DNA of 64,000 nt from Cladocopium goreaui. Taxonomy: Eukaryota; Sar; Dinophyceae; Suessiales; Symbiodiniaceae. The stretch covers positions 104,017 to 168,016 of the forward strand of contig CAMXCT020000329.1 in the NCBI GenBank assembly GCA_947184155.2, given 5' to 3'. The notes below the pieces were generated by a model, which did not search any database, had not been told where the DNA came from, and saw nothing but the letters and a program-made list of their open reading frames with translations. Positions within the stretch are counted from its first letter, which is position 1. Each line of letters starts with the position of its first letter. This document shows positions 34,801 to 45,638 of the stretch, piece after piece. Both the position numbers and the translations under genes were made by a program.

Positions 34801-35285
34801 AGCTTCCAAATCCAAAAAGCACTTCCCAGTACTACTTTGCACTGCAAAGCTTGCGCAAAATACTTCCCAATACTACTTTGTACTACAAAGCTTTTACAAA
34901 GCACTTCCCAGTACTACTTTGTACTACATATCTTGCACAAAGTACCTCCCAGTACTACTTTGTACTACAAAGCTTGCACAAGGCACTTTCCAATACTATT
35001 TTGTACTACACAGCCTGCGCAAGGCACTTCCCAGTACTACTTTGTACTACAAAGTTTGCACAGGGTACTTCCCGAAATTACTTTGTACTACAAAGCTTGC
35101 ACAAGGCACTTCCCAGTACTACTACGTACTACAAATCTTGCACAAAGTACCTCCCACTACTACTTTGTACTACAAAGCTTGCACAAGAAACTCCCCAGTA
35201 CTACTTTGTACTACAATGCTTGCACGAAGTACTTCCCAGTACTACTTTGTACTACAAAGCTTGCGCAAAGTACTTCCCAGTACTA
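31818..35285. repeat. 41-bp satellite with higher-order structure
   Basis: About 74 copies of a 41-bp unit containing AAAGCTTGCACAAGGCACTT and CCAGTACTACTTTGTACTAC, most carrying a HindIII-type AAGCTT. No stop occurs in any forward frame of the consensus, so frames of up to 563 codons result. The stretch near 33068-33290 recurs at about 34695-34920 (offset about 1,628 bp), showing higher-order duplication. The array is interrupted by a CACACT array at 31926-32341. All in intron 1. Confidence 0.93.
31926..32341. repeat. CACACTTCACACTCCA-type array 1
   Basis: Mixed CACACT-TCA and CACACT-CCA words with CTCTCCACT interruptions, embedded in the 41-bp satellite. Confidence 0.92.
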
Positions 35286-36245
35286 CACTGCACTTCACAC
35301 TTCACACTTCACACCCCACACTCCACACTCCACACTTCACACGTCACACTTCACTTCAAACTTCAAAACTTCAAGCTCCACACTTCACACTTCACATTGC
35401 GCACCTGACACTACACAGTGCACACTTCACTTCACTTCACGCTAAACACTTCACACTTCACACTCCACATTTCACACTGCACACTCCACACTTCACACTT
35501 TCCACACTTCACTCCACACTTCACACTTCACACTTTACACTTCACACTCTCCACTCCACACTCCACACTTCACACTCCACATTTCACACTTCACACTCTC
35601 CACTTCACACTCCAAACTTCACACTTCACACTCTCCACACTTCACTCCACACTTCACACTTCACACTCCACACTTCTCACTTCACACTCTCCACTCCACA
35701 ATTCACACTTCACACTCCACTCTTCACACTTCACACTCCACACTTCACATTCCACACTTCACACTTCACACTCTCCACTCTCCACCCCGCACTCTGCACT
35801 CCACACTCCACACTTCACGCACCACACTTCACACTTCACACTTCACACTCCACACTTCACACTTCACACTCCACACTTCACACTGCACACTCTCCACTCT
35901 CCACCCCGCACTCGGCACTCCACACTCCACACTTCACGCACCACACTTCACACTTCACACTTCACACTCCACACTTTACACTTCACACACTCCACACTTC
36001 AGACCCCACACTTCACACTTCACACTCCACACTTCACACTTCACACCACTCCACACTTCATACTTCACACTCTCCACTCCACACTCTGCACTCCACGCAC
36101 CGCACTTTACACACCACACTTCACGCGTCAGACTGCACGCTCCACGCTTCACACTCCAGACTTCACACTGCACACTCTACACTTCACACTTCAACCTCTC
36201 CACTTCACACTCCACACTTCACATTTCTCACTTCACACTCGCCAC
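35284..36245. repeat. CACACTTCACACTCCA-type array 2
   Basis: About 960 bp of the same words. The long Ser-His-Thr-Leu frame from 34919 to 36487 runs through it and is an artefact. Confidence 0.92.
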
Positions 36246-36605
36246 TCCACGCCGGAGTGCCACAAAGCCCCACACCCGCCACGCGAAATGCACGTTCACA
36301 CGTCACAACACATCAACTTTTTCTCACGTTCCCCATAGACAGCGGGCGGCGTAAACATTGGAGCACCGCGAAGCAACTTTCGCTTGAGTGCCACAAATTC
36401 CCACGCCTGCCACGTGAAATGTACTTTCACACGTCACAAAACATCACCTTTTCTCCCTTTCCCCATAGAAAGCAGGACGACGCGTGACGCGATCACAGAA
36501 AAAAACAAAAAACAAAAAAACAAAAAACAAAACGACGAGCAAACAGTCGACCACCCCCAGACCTCCAAGAAAGAAAACAAGAACCCTTCACTACGCTTTC
36601 GGGAA
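36245..36605. repeat. 128-bp units plus A-rich tail, left copy
   Basis: Two units of about 128 bp (GCAACTTTCGCTTGAGTGCC ... TTTCACACGTCACAA ... CCCCATAGACAGCGGGCGGC) followed by a tail with AAACGACGAGCAAACAGTC and AAGAAAGAAAACAAGAACCC. Direct counterpart of 37257-37720. Confidence 0.82.
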
Positions 36606-36744
36606 AAATGCACATGCATTTCAATGTTGTTCTTGGTTGTATCTCTTGCAACTGCCTCAACCTAAAGTGCACATCTGAATGTAGTGCTGTGTGATACGAA
36701 AACACTTGTGACTCTCTGAGCCAAACTTTCAAACGCCACGCAAC

Positions 36745-37256
36745 GCAAAACACTCCACACTTCACACTCCACACTTCACACTCCACACTTCACACTCCAC
36801 ACTGCACACTCTCCACTCCACACTTCACACTCCACACTTCACACTCGACACTCTCCACTGCACACTTCACACTCCACACTGCAAACTCCACACTCCACAC
36901 TCCACACTTCACACTCCACACACCACACTCTCCACTCCACACTTCACACTCCACACTTCACACTCCACACTTCACACTCCACACTTCACACTCCACACAC
37001 CACACTCTCCACTCCACACTTCACACTCCACACTTCACACTCCACACTCTCCACTGCACACTTCACACTCCACACTGCAAACTCGACAATTCACACTCCA
37101 CACTTCACACTCCGCACTTCACACCACTTCACACTCCACACTTCACACTCCACGCCACACTCCACACTCTCCACTGCACACTTCACACTCCACACTTCAC
37201 ACTCCACACTTCACACTCCACACTTCGCACTCCACCATTCCACACTTCACACTCCA
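36745..37256. repeat. CACACTTCACACTCCA-type array 3
   Basis: Same family as arrays 1 and 2, bracketed by the two direct copies of the 128-bp unit block. Confidence 0.92.
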
Positions 37257-37720
37257 AGCAACTTTCGCTTGAGTGCCACCAAGGCCCACGCCTGCCAAGC
37301 GAAATGCGCTTTCACACGTTACAACACATCACCTTTTCTCACTTTCCCCATGGACAGCTTGCGGCGTAAACATTAGAGAGTCGCGAAGCAACTTTCGCTT
37401 GAGAGCCAGAAAGTCCCACACCTGCCACGCGAAATGCGCTTTCACACGTCACAACACATCACTTTTTCTCCACGTTCCCCATAGACAGCGGGCGGCGTAA
37501 ACGTGAGAGCACCGCGAAGCAACTTTCGTTTGAGTGCCACAAAGTCCCACGCCTGCCACGCGAAATGTACTTTCACACGTCACAAAACATCACCTTTTCT
37601 CACTTTCCCCATAGACAGCGGGACGACGCGATTAGAGAACAAAAACAAAACGACGAGCAAACAGTCCACCACCCCCAGACCCCCAAGAAAGAAAACAAGA
37701 ACCCTTCGCTATGCTTCGGG
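37257..37720. repeat. 128-bp units plus A-rich tail, right copy
   Basis: Three 128-bp units beginning near 37257, 37387 and 37515, then the same tail as at 36473-36600. It lies about 270 bp from the donor of intron 1. Confidence 0.82.
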
Positions 37721-37991
37721 AAAACACCAAACGGCTGCGGCATGCTGTCGCTTAGGGCTCTAAATCTAGCATCTGCTTGAAGTGACCGAACCTCTGGACT
37801 ACGATCCTGAAAGAAATCTAAGACCAGTCCGGCTCCGACTAGTTCAAGGTCATGCTGTTGGAAGACATCCGAAGCTTGTGATGGGTACAGGAGAAAATGA
37901 ACTGAAAATAAGATGTACCTCTTAAAAGAATGCTTCGAGCATGTATGAAAATGTGATGACCAGTACATCTCAACTGGATTTCCAGCCCTGC

Positions 37992-38250
37992 CTTTGGGAT
38001 CAGGATGTCCTTTTCCCAGCCATTGGTGCGAAATGAAGATGCTGAACATCCCAGGCTGCCAAGGATGAAGCAAACCCTTTTGCTTCAGCACGTGATGGGG
38101 CTCTGGGACTCCCTCCATTTCAAGGAAGTCGCGGATCTTCACCAAATACATCGGGAAGAGCCACCCACCATAGCCGCTGCCATCCACCTCTTCGCAGAAA
38201 CTGGGCTCGTTGTTCGGCTTTGCACACCGTGAACAGGTGGAGTTTCCCAT
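37992..38250 (-). CDS. SHQW-ankyrin gene, exon A (start)
   Basis: ATG at 38250-38248 gives 86 codons plus one base: MGNSTCSRCAKPNNEPS, later GGWLFPMYLVKIRDFLEMEG and SIFISHQWLGKGHPDPKG. Gly2 after Met fits myristoylation, but Cys at position 6 is a weak fit. The donor is GC (37991-37990). The ATG is directly preceded by GGCTCAAAG, similar to the end of the dinoflagellate spliced leader. Confidence 0.8.
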
Positions 38251-39499
38251 CTTTGAGCCTTCTATAGGCTGCCATGGAATTGATTGTGCTCATTTCCAGT
38301 CTCTCGCAGCCCGCGCCAAAGGGCCAACTTGTGGATAGGCTCTTGGAAAACTATTGATGTTGGCTGTAAAACTCCTATACTTTATTTAACCGCCAAGTAA
38401 GCTGGAGGAAGCCAACCTTTAAAAATAATGGCCTGCAAATGTCTTCTGAAACACAAGCCCAGCGTAGATAGAGTGATCTCAAAAAGGTGACAAAGATAGA
38501 TTTCAAACATTTTCAAATTGAGAATGTACCCCACAGTGGTCCTTCCTCAGCTGGGAATGTGGTGGATCATTTCGTAGCTCCAATCTGAGCTTGGAACACG
38601 TTGGCAGCACACGAGATCACTCTGTAGCTTGGCCTGGCACCAGCTGAAGTTACATAGCTGCAATCGAGGCAAACGAATCATTGCATTAAGCTTCCAGGCC
38701 TCAGTTGTTGTGGGAAAGAACTAAGAACCGAGATGTTTTCATGTTTGATCGGTTGATGCATGTTGCATTTCTCTATCCTTTCCCAATGCCCTATGGCCCT
38801 GCGGCCCATGGCAATGGAACAAGCCAAATTCTCCTACCATCCGGCCAAGTGGAGGTCCCACAGCGAAAATGTCTGAGTCTCCGACCCGCGAATGGTGAGG
38901 AGACCTACCGGTTGGATGAACTCAACCTGGCTGCAACAGAATGCAGCTGGAGGATAGGGATATTCGTAGGCAAATCACCGAGCTTTAGGAAATTCTTGTG
39001 TTCCAAATGGTGTCCTTTACAACATGTCTGTCAAGCCTTTGGAGGGGCATGGTCGTTGAGAAATTTGTATCTCGTCTTCGTATCTTTCGCTGGTCATCTG
39101 GAACTTGGACGGCCTACTCATTCTTTCTATAATGGGTCAAAGTGCCAGCCTGCTTTTTGTGGGATAGTTTCTGAATAAAGTCTTCATCAAAAAGTGAAAG
39201 GTCTCAACCTCCTTAATTGTCCTTTCTCTTTTGGACAGAACGGATCTGCGATCACGTTTGAACACACGAATCTGTCAGCCAAGCAGCAGCATCGTTGCAA
39301 GGGCCCTGTATCTGGTCGTTGACATTGTTAGGATCCTCACACCAAATACCAGCTGCTCATTAGATACATTAGATACATTAGATACATTGCGTGAATGCGA
39401 GTCTCAACGTTTCAAATGGATCGAGAGTATCCAAAGGAAGCACATATCCAACAGTCACTAGTCATTAAATGTCATGAACATTAATGACTACCCAGCTCC
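38251..39499. other. Upstream region of the SHQW-ankyrin gene; no confident gene
   Basis: No TATA-like element is expected or seen. A 474-bp stop-free plus-strand frame at 38705-39178 has ordinary composition but no motif and opposes all neighbouring genes. A 10-bp TTAGATACAT repeat (three copies) lies at 39358-39390. Confidence 0.4.
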
Positions 39500-39619
39500 C
39501 CAGTGAAATCTGATAGGATCTGATAGGCCACAGCCACCATGAAACGCCGCGGCCAGTCCGCATCATAGCTAGAGCAGTAGCAGAGCCGATGATCCCCGGG
39601 CACCGTGAAGGTGATCAAC
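39500..39619 (-). CDS. LCYC-module exon (HRLCYCSSYD)
   Basis: Acceptor CCAAG|G at 39620. It reads LITFTVPGDHRLCYCSSYDA then DWPRRFMVAVAYQ. This is the clearest example of the signature. The 3' end is approximate. Confidence 0.58.
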
Positions 39620-40250
39620 CTTGGTAACCAGAAAATCCAGAAAGACCTAGTGGATCAATGGGGTAACCATGGGTAACGATGGGTAACCGGTAACCCCAAA
39701 ATCTCAAAAAAAAATCTGGTGGATATGGGTGGATAATGGTGGATAGACTACTGTAGATGGAGGTACATTAAAATCCACAGTTTTTCCTCTAGGCTGAGCG
39801 GCTGAAAGTGCTGTGAAGTATTCGGATCGCTGGTGGCACCAGCCTGGTGTACTGGGGGGTGTCTCATGGGGTCTCAGTTTCCAGATCAAACTGCAATTCC
39901 CCAGGCACCATGGGTTCTGGATGATTTTTGATGCTTTTTAGGAATCAAGGTTGACAAGTCCGAAGCCGACAGGGCCTGTGCTGCAAAGAAGTTTTGCTGG
40001 AAGCTAATGCCACCAACCACTGCTGCCTGGCACAATGGGATGAGGATTCACAGGGTTGCAGAGATCCTTTGATTTAAGGCTGCTCCAATTTTTGTGGATC
40101 TGGAATATGCGATTCATTTGGGGGAGTCACTTCTTCCATAGTCGAAACTACATCGCTGCACGTCATTGACCTCATGCTACTGCTACATGCCATTGTATGC
40201 CCAAGGCGCATCAAGCATTCAGACCAGCCACCACCAAGACCACCAGTTGC

Positions 40251-40313
40251 CTCTTGTGGAACGATGCTGCCACAGGCGGCCAACCCTCCAGTGTCCAGCA
40301 AGATATCTGTGGC
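40251..40313 (-). CDS. LCYC-module exon (DILLDTGGLAACG)
   Basis: Acceptor CTACCAG|GCC at 40314 and GC donor GAG|GCAACT at 40250. Exactly 21 codons in phase 0, ATDILLDTGGLAACGSIVPQ then E. Confidence 0.58.
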
Positions 40314-40759
40314 CTGGTAGCACAGCAGGCCGCAGTCGCAACGATCCATGGATTTCGCATTGAGATCTGGGACGCCCAGACTGCCATGTACAAACCACTG
40401 ACTTCCACCGAGCAAGCGCGGTTCATAGCGCACTCATAGTCCTGGATGCCAGGTTTTGAAAAGGTGGGAAGTACTGAGACCCAGCGAATGAAGGCACATG
40501 TCAGTTGCGATTTGGGAGATGCAAGTTCTGTTCAAGTGCGCTTGATATCTTCAAGATGGTCCCCCCCCGGTGATGTTTGTTGGCTTATAACTTATAACGC
40601 TCATTTACTACACACATATGTCTCACAAACCCTAGTCATTGGAGTAATAAACCAACTTAGCTAAATATTAGGCACCACCTTGTTGACGTCGCCAACAACA
40701 AAAAAATGGCTGGACGCGTGTGTTTGCCGAACAAAAGCTACACTCAAAATGCACATTCG

Positions 40760-40800
40760 CAAATATATATATATATATATACACAATTATATACATACAT
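40760..40800. repeat. (AT)n microsatellite
   Basis: ATATATATATATATATACACA tract. Confidence 0.85.
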
Positions 40801-41689
40801 GTGAACGACAGAATCAACTTTGGCAATCTTTGGCAGAGTATGGGCCCAGCATTTTGTTGTCCACTCCGGGTTTCTGTCTCGGAACCCAGCAGAATTACAG
40901 TAATTCATGGGACGTCGCTGAACAGTTTGAAGCATAAGCTTGATGAACGTGAAACAAAAAGATCGGTGTGGGGTGTGTCTGAAAATGGAAATTACACCCC
41001 CTAAAATAGCCTCGCATTCACCATTTTTGCAGGGAGTATGATGCAAATTATGGTAAACATTCACAAAATTTGGAGGTATCCCGGTATCCCCCCTTTTCAG
41101 ACAAACCCATGCTGCTCTTCCATCCTCAGGTTGGACTAGAGGGATCCACTTCAACACACATTGACCCTGGCCACCTGGCTGTTCACTCGCATGATCACCA
41201 GGGTACCAGCCTGGGCTTCAGCTCAGTAGTGCCAACATCTGCTGGTCAAGAATAAGAGGAGAAGACATGAGAATACCCCAGTTCATTCAAGATGTGGTAG
41301 TTCAACAATCAAGAAGATTGACTCTGGTAGACTATAGCAAATTGATGCAAATTGTATCCTTTACAGCACTGTTCCTGATCCTTGTGCCCCAAGAAAAAGA
41401 TATGTGTAGTCATCTGCTTGCCCAGCAGCGCTATGAGTGAACTCGGCGGCGCTGCTACAAGTCTGGTCATCTGCATCCTGCCGTCGTCAACCAAAATCAG
41501 AACCTTTTCAAAGGTGGCAGCAACAAAGCAACAAGGAATTACAGTCTAATTTAGGGTATGGAAGGCTCATGTGGTGGAACAAGTGGTGGCTTGCAAAGGC
41601 CTATCAGTATGGTTTTGACTTTGGGATAGTATCCAAGAATGACCATATTTCCGAATATGTCCAAGATTGTCCAAGACAATTACCAAATA

Positions 41690-41776
41690 TCTACTAGCAT
41701 CGTGTTCCAAGCATTCGAAACTGGACGCCCTTTCTGATGCCACAGCCTCACCGTCATAGGAAGCGCAGTAGCACAC
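41690..41776 (-). CDS. LCYC-module exon (VCYCASYDGE)
   Basis: Acceptor CATCCAG|GTG at 41777, phase 0. It reads VCYCASYDGEAVASERASSF then ECLEHDA. The frame is also open upstream (ENPCVLCIQ). The 3' end is approximate. Confidence 0.5.
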
Positions 41777-43068
41777 CTGGATGCAGAGGACGCAGGGGTT
41801 CTCCGCACCAGCGGCCACTGGGCCACTGGGCCATGGTGATGGATGGCCACAAATGGCTATGATGTGGCTCTGAAAACAAGGTACCTCAAAATTTCATGGT
41901 TGATCACCAGGTTTTGGATGCCTGAAACACGCCGCTGTCCCTCGCTGTACCCAGATCAAAGGAGGCAATGTTCAGGCCATCTGAAGATGACATCGAGCTG
42001 ACTGTGGCCGATGAGGCATTGGCCACCTTGGAGCAGGTCGGTGGCCAATCCCAAAATCTCCGCACGAAATTGGTTCCGCATGGATGGAATCAGCTGGAAC
42101 TTATCATGTTGTGTTTGTTCCATGTTTGTTCCATCCATGTTGGAATTGAGAGACGCCAGACATGGAGGCACCATGAGGCACCTTAGAACCGATGGAAAGT
42201 GCTAAATCCAAGCGGCTGGGTTGTCGAACTGAAAGGATGAGGCTTCCTATCGCAACGCCACATACGTCATGCCCAGGCCGAATGACATCTAGATGAAGGC
42301 CGGTGAACAAGACTTGTTGGACGAAGCAAGGATTCTGTTAATATCTGTGAGCTCTTTATGGATCTATCATAATCTATCTATACGGACTCCCAAAGGTACA
42401 TTGCCCCATTCCTGCAACCTTCCCATATACTTACATACTACTAGCGGCCCCACCTGGAAGCTCAGGGAGGTGCAGCTTCGGTAGCTGGGGGTCAGGACGG
42501 CCACGTCCGTGTCCCTGAAGGAAGTCAACTGTCTCATGGTTTGACATTCATCGCCATCTTCCAGTTGATTGAAACCATTTCAATCATTTTCAATCCACCA
42601 AATGGATCCAAAATGGCCAATTACACGCCAATTACAATCAACTACAAGCGCATGAAGGGGGTTTACACCCCTATGTAACAACGGTTTTCAAGGTACAGCT
42701 GAGTGAGTGGGGTGTGACCCCACCTACATCTTTACATATCTTTACCATGCTTTGGCCACCATGGCCCCATGGCTGATTTTGGATGATTTTGGTATCTTCA
42801 AAGGCTTGGAAGTGCTGAATCGCCACCGATCAGGACTCGCTTTAGACCCCCATGCGACCAAACTCCAGCCTCAAATATTGGCCGCTGACGTTCAGCACAC
42901 AGGACCTAGACCAAGGCGTACTTTCAGCAGCAAAGCTGATGCTTTTTGAGCTTTCACAAACATGTTCAGGGTAAAGTGAAGCTTTTTTATGGCACAGCGC
43001 CCGCACTATTCATCACGTCATATCATGTCATACAAATCTGTCAGTCTGGCACATCCCCCGTGTTGGCC

Positions 43069-43314
43069 CGCGGCATCTACAGCTTCTCAAAAAAACAGCT
43101 GCGTTCTGCGACCAAGAAGCTCTCCCCAGCGACAAAAGAGGCTATTGAACAGGGCACTGCGCACTCGGATGTAACCAATTGGCTCCTGGAGAGAAGCGCT
43201 GCCGAAGACCAGTTTTCTCCACGTCAGGATGGAGATTTCGAAGAAGGTGGAACTCCCGGCGAAGGGAGAATGGGTCCAAGAAACGCGATGGAACTAACAC
43301 TTCTTTGGGAATGA
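43069..43314 (+). CDS. Ambiguous plus-strand open frame
   Basis: Plus strand: a hydrophilic run SFSKKQLRSATKKLSPATKE and AIEQGTAHSDVTNWLLERSA ending at TGA 43314. The minus strand of the same DNA reads SECAVPCSIASFVAGESFLV then AERSC, which resembles the paired-Cys module of the surrounding minus-strand locus. Only one strand can be the gene; context favours minus, composition favours plus. Confidence 0.25.
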   Translation, partial: RGIYSFSKKQLRSATKKLSPATKEAIEQGTAHSDVTNWLLERSAAEDQFSPRQDGDFEEGGTPGEGRMGPRNAMELTLLWE

Positions 43315-43561
43315 AGAACGATAGGCCTATTAAAACACATGCAGAAAACTATGAAAACTTCTTCCAGATCTGCCGTCAAACTTTCCATACCAACAAATCT
43401 ATAACTTGAGCATACTTGAGCTCTGGTTTATCCACAATTTTCCTCGAGGTTTCACCCCCTGAGAAGTAAATCCTTGAATCGGCTTGGAGAATTGCAGTCA
43501 TTGCCTGGCAAGTGAGATAGCAGATCCACGCAGTCAGTTGCAAATCGACGTATCTTAATTA

Positions 43562-43664
43562 CAACTCTTTACAGCTTGAACACGGAGACAAAGTGGCCGT
43601 TCCGATGCTCCTTACCCTCCCACCGATCCCATCCTTCGTAGCAAGCGCAAAGCAATTGACTTCC
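43562..43664 (-). CDS. LCYC-module exon (QLLCACYEGWD)
   Basis: Acceptor TGGCCAG|GGA at 43665. It reads GSQLLCACYEGWDRWEGKEH then RNGHFVSVFKL before TAA near 43560. Confidence 0.52.
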
Positions 43665-43759
43665 CTGGCCAAGCGCCTTGTGGGCAGGGCAAAGCATGGC
43701 CAGGATGAACGATGAAAACTGGACTGATTGACAAGAGGTGTCACCATGTCTCATCATGG

Positions 43760-43864
43760 CATCAATGTTGGGTGGCCGGTGGCCCAATGCAAAAGGCAAA
43801 GCCTCTGCTCCCCAGGTTTTCGACCCTTCACATTTGAAAAATCACTACCAAAAGCGTTCTCAGC
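43760..43864 (-). CDS. LCYC-module exon (QRLCLLHW)
   Basis: Acceptor GGGGAG|GCT at 43865. It reads AENAFGSDFSNVKGRKPGEQ then RLCLLHWATG. The second Cys of the signature is replaced (LCLLHW), so the module is variant. The 3' end is approximate. Confidence 0.48.
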
Positions 43865-44402
43865 CTCCCCAAAGAAGACTTGTACATTGGCACTTCGGTT
43901 CCCTTGGCTCAAGTAGGGCTCCACAATTGGTTGCAGAAAACCTGCGGCTGCAGAGAAGCCACAAATGCACAACCATACATAGCACCAGATGGCAAGTCAT
44001 TTCTACTCTAATCTGAACTAGACAAGACATGACAAATCAAGAAGTGCCTGAAGACTGGTCACCCACTGTTGATACCAACCATCAGTTGCCTGGATTTTGC
44101 AGAAAAAAGGCACGATAGCCTTGAAAGTTCTGGGTACCTTGGTGCAGCAGCTCTTTGTGGAAGTGCAAGCGTAGTCCACCGAGGCAAGCAATGCTGAGCA
44201 ACAAAGATATGACACTTACATGACACTTACATGACACTTACATTGGCTCACGGCAATGCCTTCAGAGTTACATCCTCGGACGGTTCATGCTGCTGCAATC
44301 AATAAAAGGAAAGTAATGAACGGCTCTTCTCCAAATGAATGGCTCTTGTAAAGACAAATGGAAAGAGCTCGTTCAAATAGACCCCCGTGGCGGACAACTT
44401 GC

Positions 44403-44496
44403 CGCTGTAGCACTTCCAGTCCCACACGCCACTCCGGTGCCATAGGCAGAGTCGATGATCGCCACAACCACCAAGTCGGCGGCAGGAATGCCATAC
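44403..44496 (-). CDS. LCYC-module exon (DLVVVAIID)
   Basis: Acceptor TTGAG|G at 44497 and GC donor GCG|GCAAGT at 44402. One base plus 31 codons, YGIPAADLVVVAIIDSAYGT then GVACGTGSATA. A second frame over the same DNA is open but lacks the module pattern. Confidence 0.55.
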
Positions 44497-45131
44497 CTCA
44501 AATGAGGGCCCCGGGCCACAGGCTTCCAAGAGGAATGTCATTTTGGCTCCAGTGTCAAGCAAGTGCTGGTGATGCACAGTTGCTAACTACCTGCTAGGAG
44601 TATGTATCGTTGTGACCTAATATAGCCATAATTTACATTTCATTTACAACATGTTGGCCATGTTTCAAGCAGTGCCAATGCAAAGGTGCCCATCGAGGTC
44701 CGCAGTGCAAGGAGTCCCTGTGACGCATTCTGTTGAAGGAGTCGAAGATAGATGCGGAAGCATCCTGACATTCTCATGACATTCTCATAACCGGTCACTA
44801 TCTGTTGTTAATTGGTGCTTTGCTGAAGAAAGGGAACCTATAATAACATGATATAACATGTATGGTATCTTTCTAAAAACAGGTGGTCATATTTGACATT
44901 TATGTTTGCACCTGGCGAGACGGGCACGAGACTTCATCCATGCAAGGTGGAGCAAAGCAGGCGTACTAAAAGTTTGAGATCGCATCCTGATTTGTCCATG
45001 TCCAATCTTACAGCAAGCCAAAGTGAAGCAAATGGTACATGGTGCTTTTTCGTGGTTTTCAACACACTTCAAACCAAAAAAAAGATTTTCACATGGCAAT
45101 GAAATGCAATGAATACTGGATGATATTGGTA

Positions 45132-45638
45132 TTAGACGGTATTAGCACCAAAGACAGCCTGGAAATGGTCCTCCAACCTTCGCAAAATCCCGGTCCTCAC
45201 CGTTCCCACGTTGTAGGGCATGGAGCTGCAGTTCCCAGAGGCAACCTCCTCGGCCTGAGATCTTTCTTCATGGGCCATAGGAATCCATAGGAGATCCATG
45301 GGAGGAGATCCATTGATCAACCCATCTTCAAAGATCTTCGAATGCCGCAGGAATGCCATGAAAGAATGGTGACAAAGCCATTGAAAGGAGGCCTGCCCAA
45401 AGGACCCAAACGACATCGAACCATGGAATTGCAAACACAATGGTTGACCTCTGCAGCTGAGCTTCGTTTCCTTCTGGTCCATAGCACATGATGTAATCTC
45501 CTCACATGCCGAGCATTCCAACTGATCAATCTCCACTGGAGGCATTATTCCAAAATTATAATCCAGTGTGGTAAAGCAATAGGAAAGCGAAACCGCCAAA
45601 CCGCCACCTGTTGCATGCTGCTTCCAATATCGGGGCAT
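45132..45638 (-). CDS. Candidate exons within the LCYC-module locus
   Basis: Stop-free for 507 bp on the minus strand. Cys-rich words QLECSACEEITSCAMDQKET and LSCRGQPLC suggest one or two exons; no splice chain was fixed. Confidence 0.3.
   Translation of the reverse strand: MPRYWKQHATGGGLAVSLSYCFTTLDYNFGIMPPVEIDQLECSACEEITSCAMDQKETKLSCRGQPLCLQFHGSMSFGSFGQASFQWLCHHSFMAFLRHSKIFEDGLINGSPPMDLLWIPMAHEERSQAEEVASGNCSSMPYNVGTVRTGILRRLEDHFQAVFGANTV

Larger units (their letters stand above)
25053..38250 (-). other. Gene: SHQW-ankyrin repeat protein, four exons
   Basis: Exons A 38250-37992, B 31378-31222, C 26568-25412 and D 25261-25053 join in frame to 593 codons plus stop. A/B join: GC donor AAAG|GCAGGG and acceptor GGAG|GTGAAC, giving HPDPKG-EHTTLLREVLRKVL. 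B/C join: GT donor GATTG|GTTACTG and acceptor CTTAG|GTTTGC, giving YLFYDW-FAIPQVTARLPG. C/D join: GC donor at 25411 (or three bases on, 25408) and acceptor TGAG|GC. Layout: possible N-myristoylation start (MGNST), FISHQW motif near residue 73, a conserved stretch with SIPAYVE and RGWCRGELW, then about seven ankyrin repeats ending DLAKESGSSHLLPLLTISL. I recall the family as abundant in Symbiodiniaceae. Ankyrin repeats bind proteins; the N-terminal function is unknown. Introns 1 and 2 are 6,613 and 4,653 bp and almost entirely repeats. Confidence 0.8.

Noticed and set aside
34919..36487. 522-codon plus-strand frame rich in Ser-His-Thr-Leu
   Set aside because: It is the translation of the 41-bp satellite and a CACACT array inside intron 1; all three frames are equally open.
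38705..39178. 157-codon plus-strand frame
   Set aside because: No motif, no splice support, opposite to all neighbours; kept only as a note.
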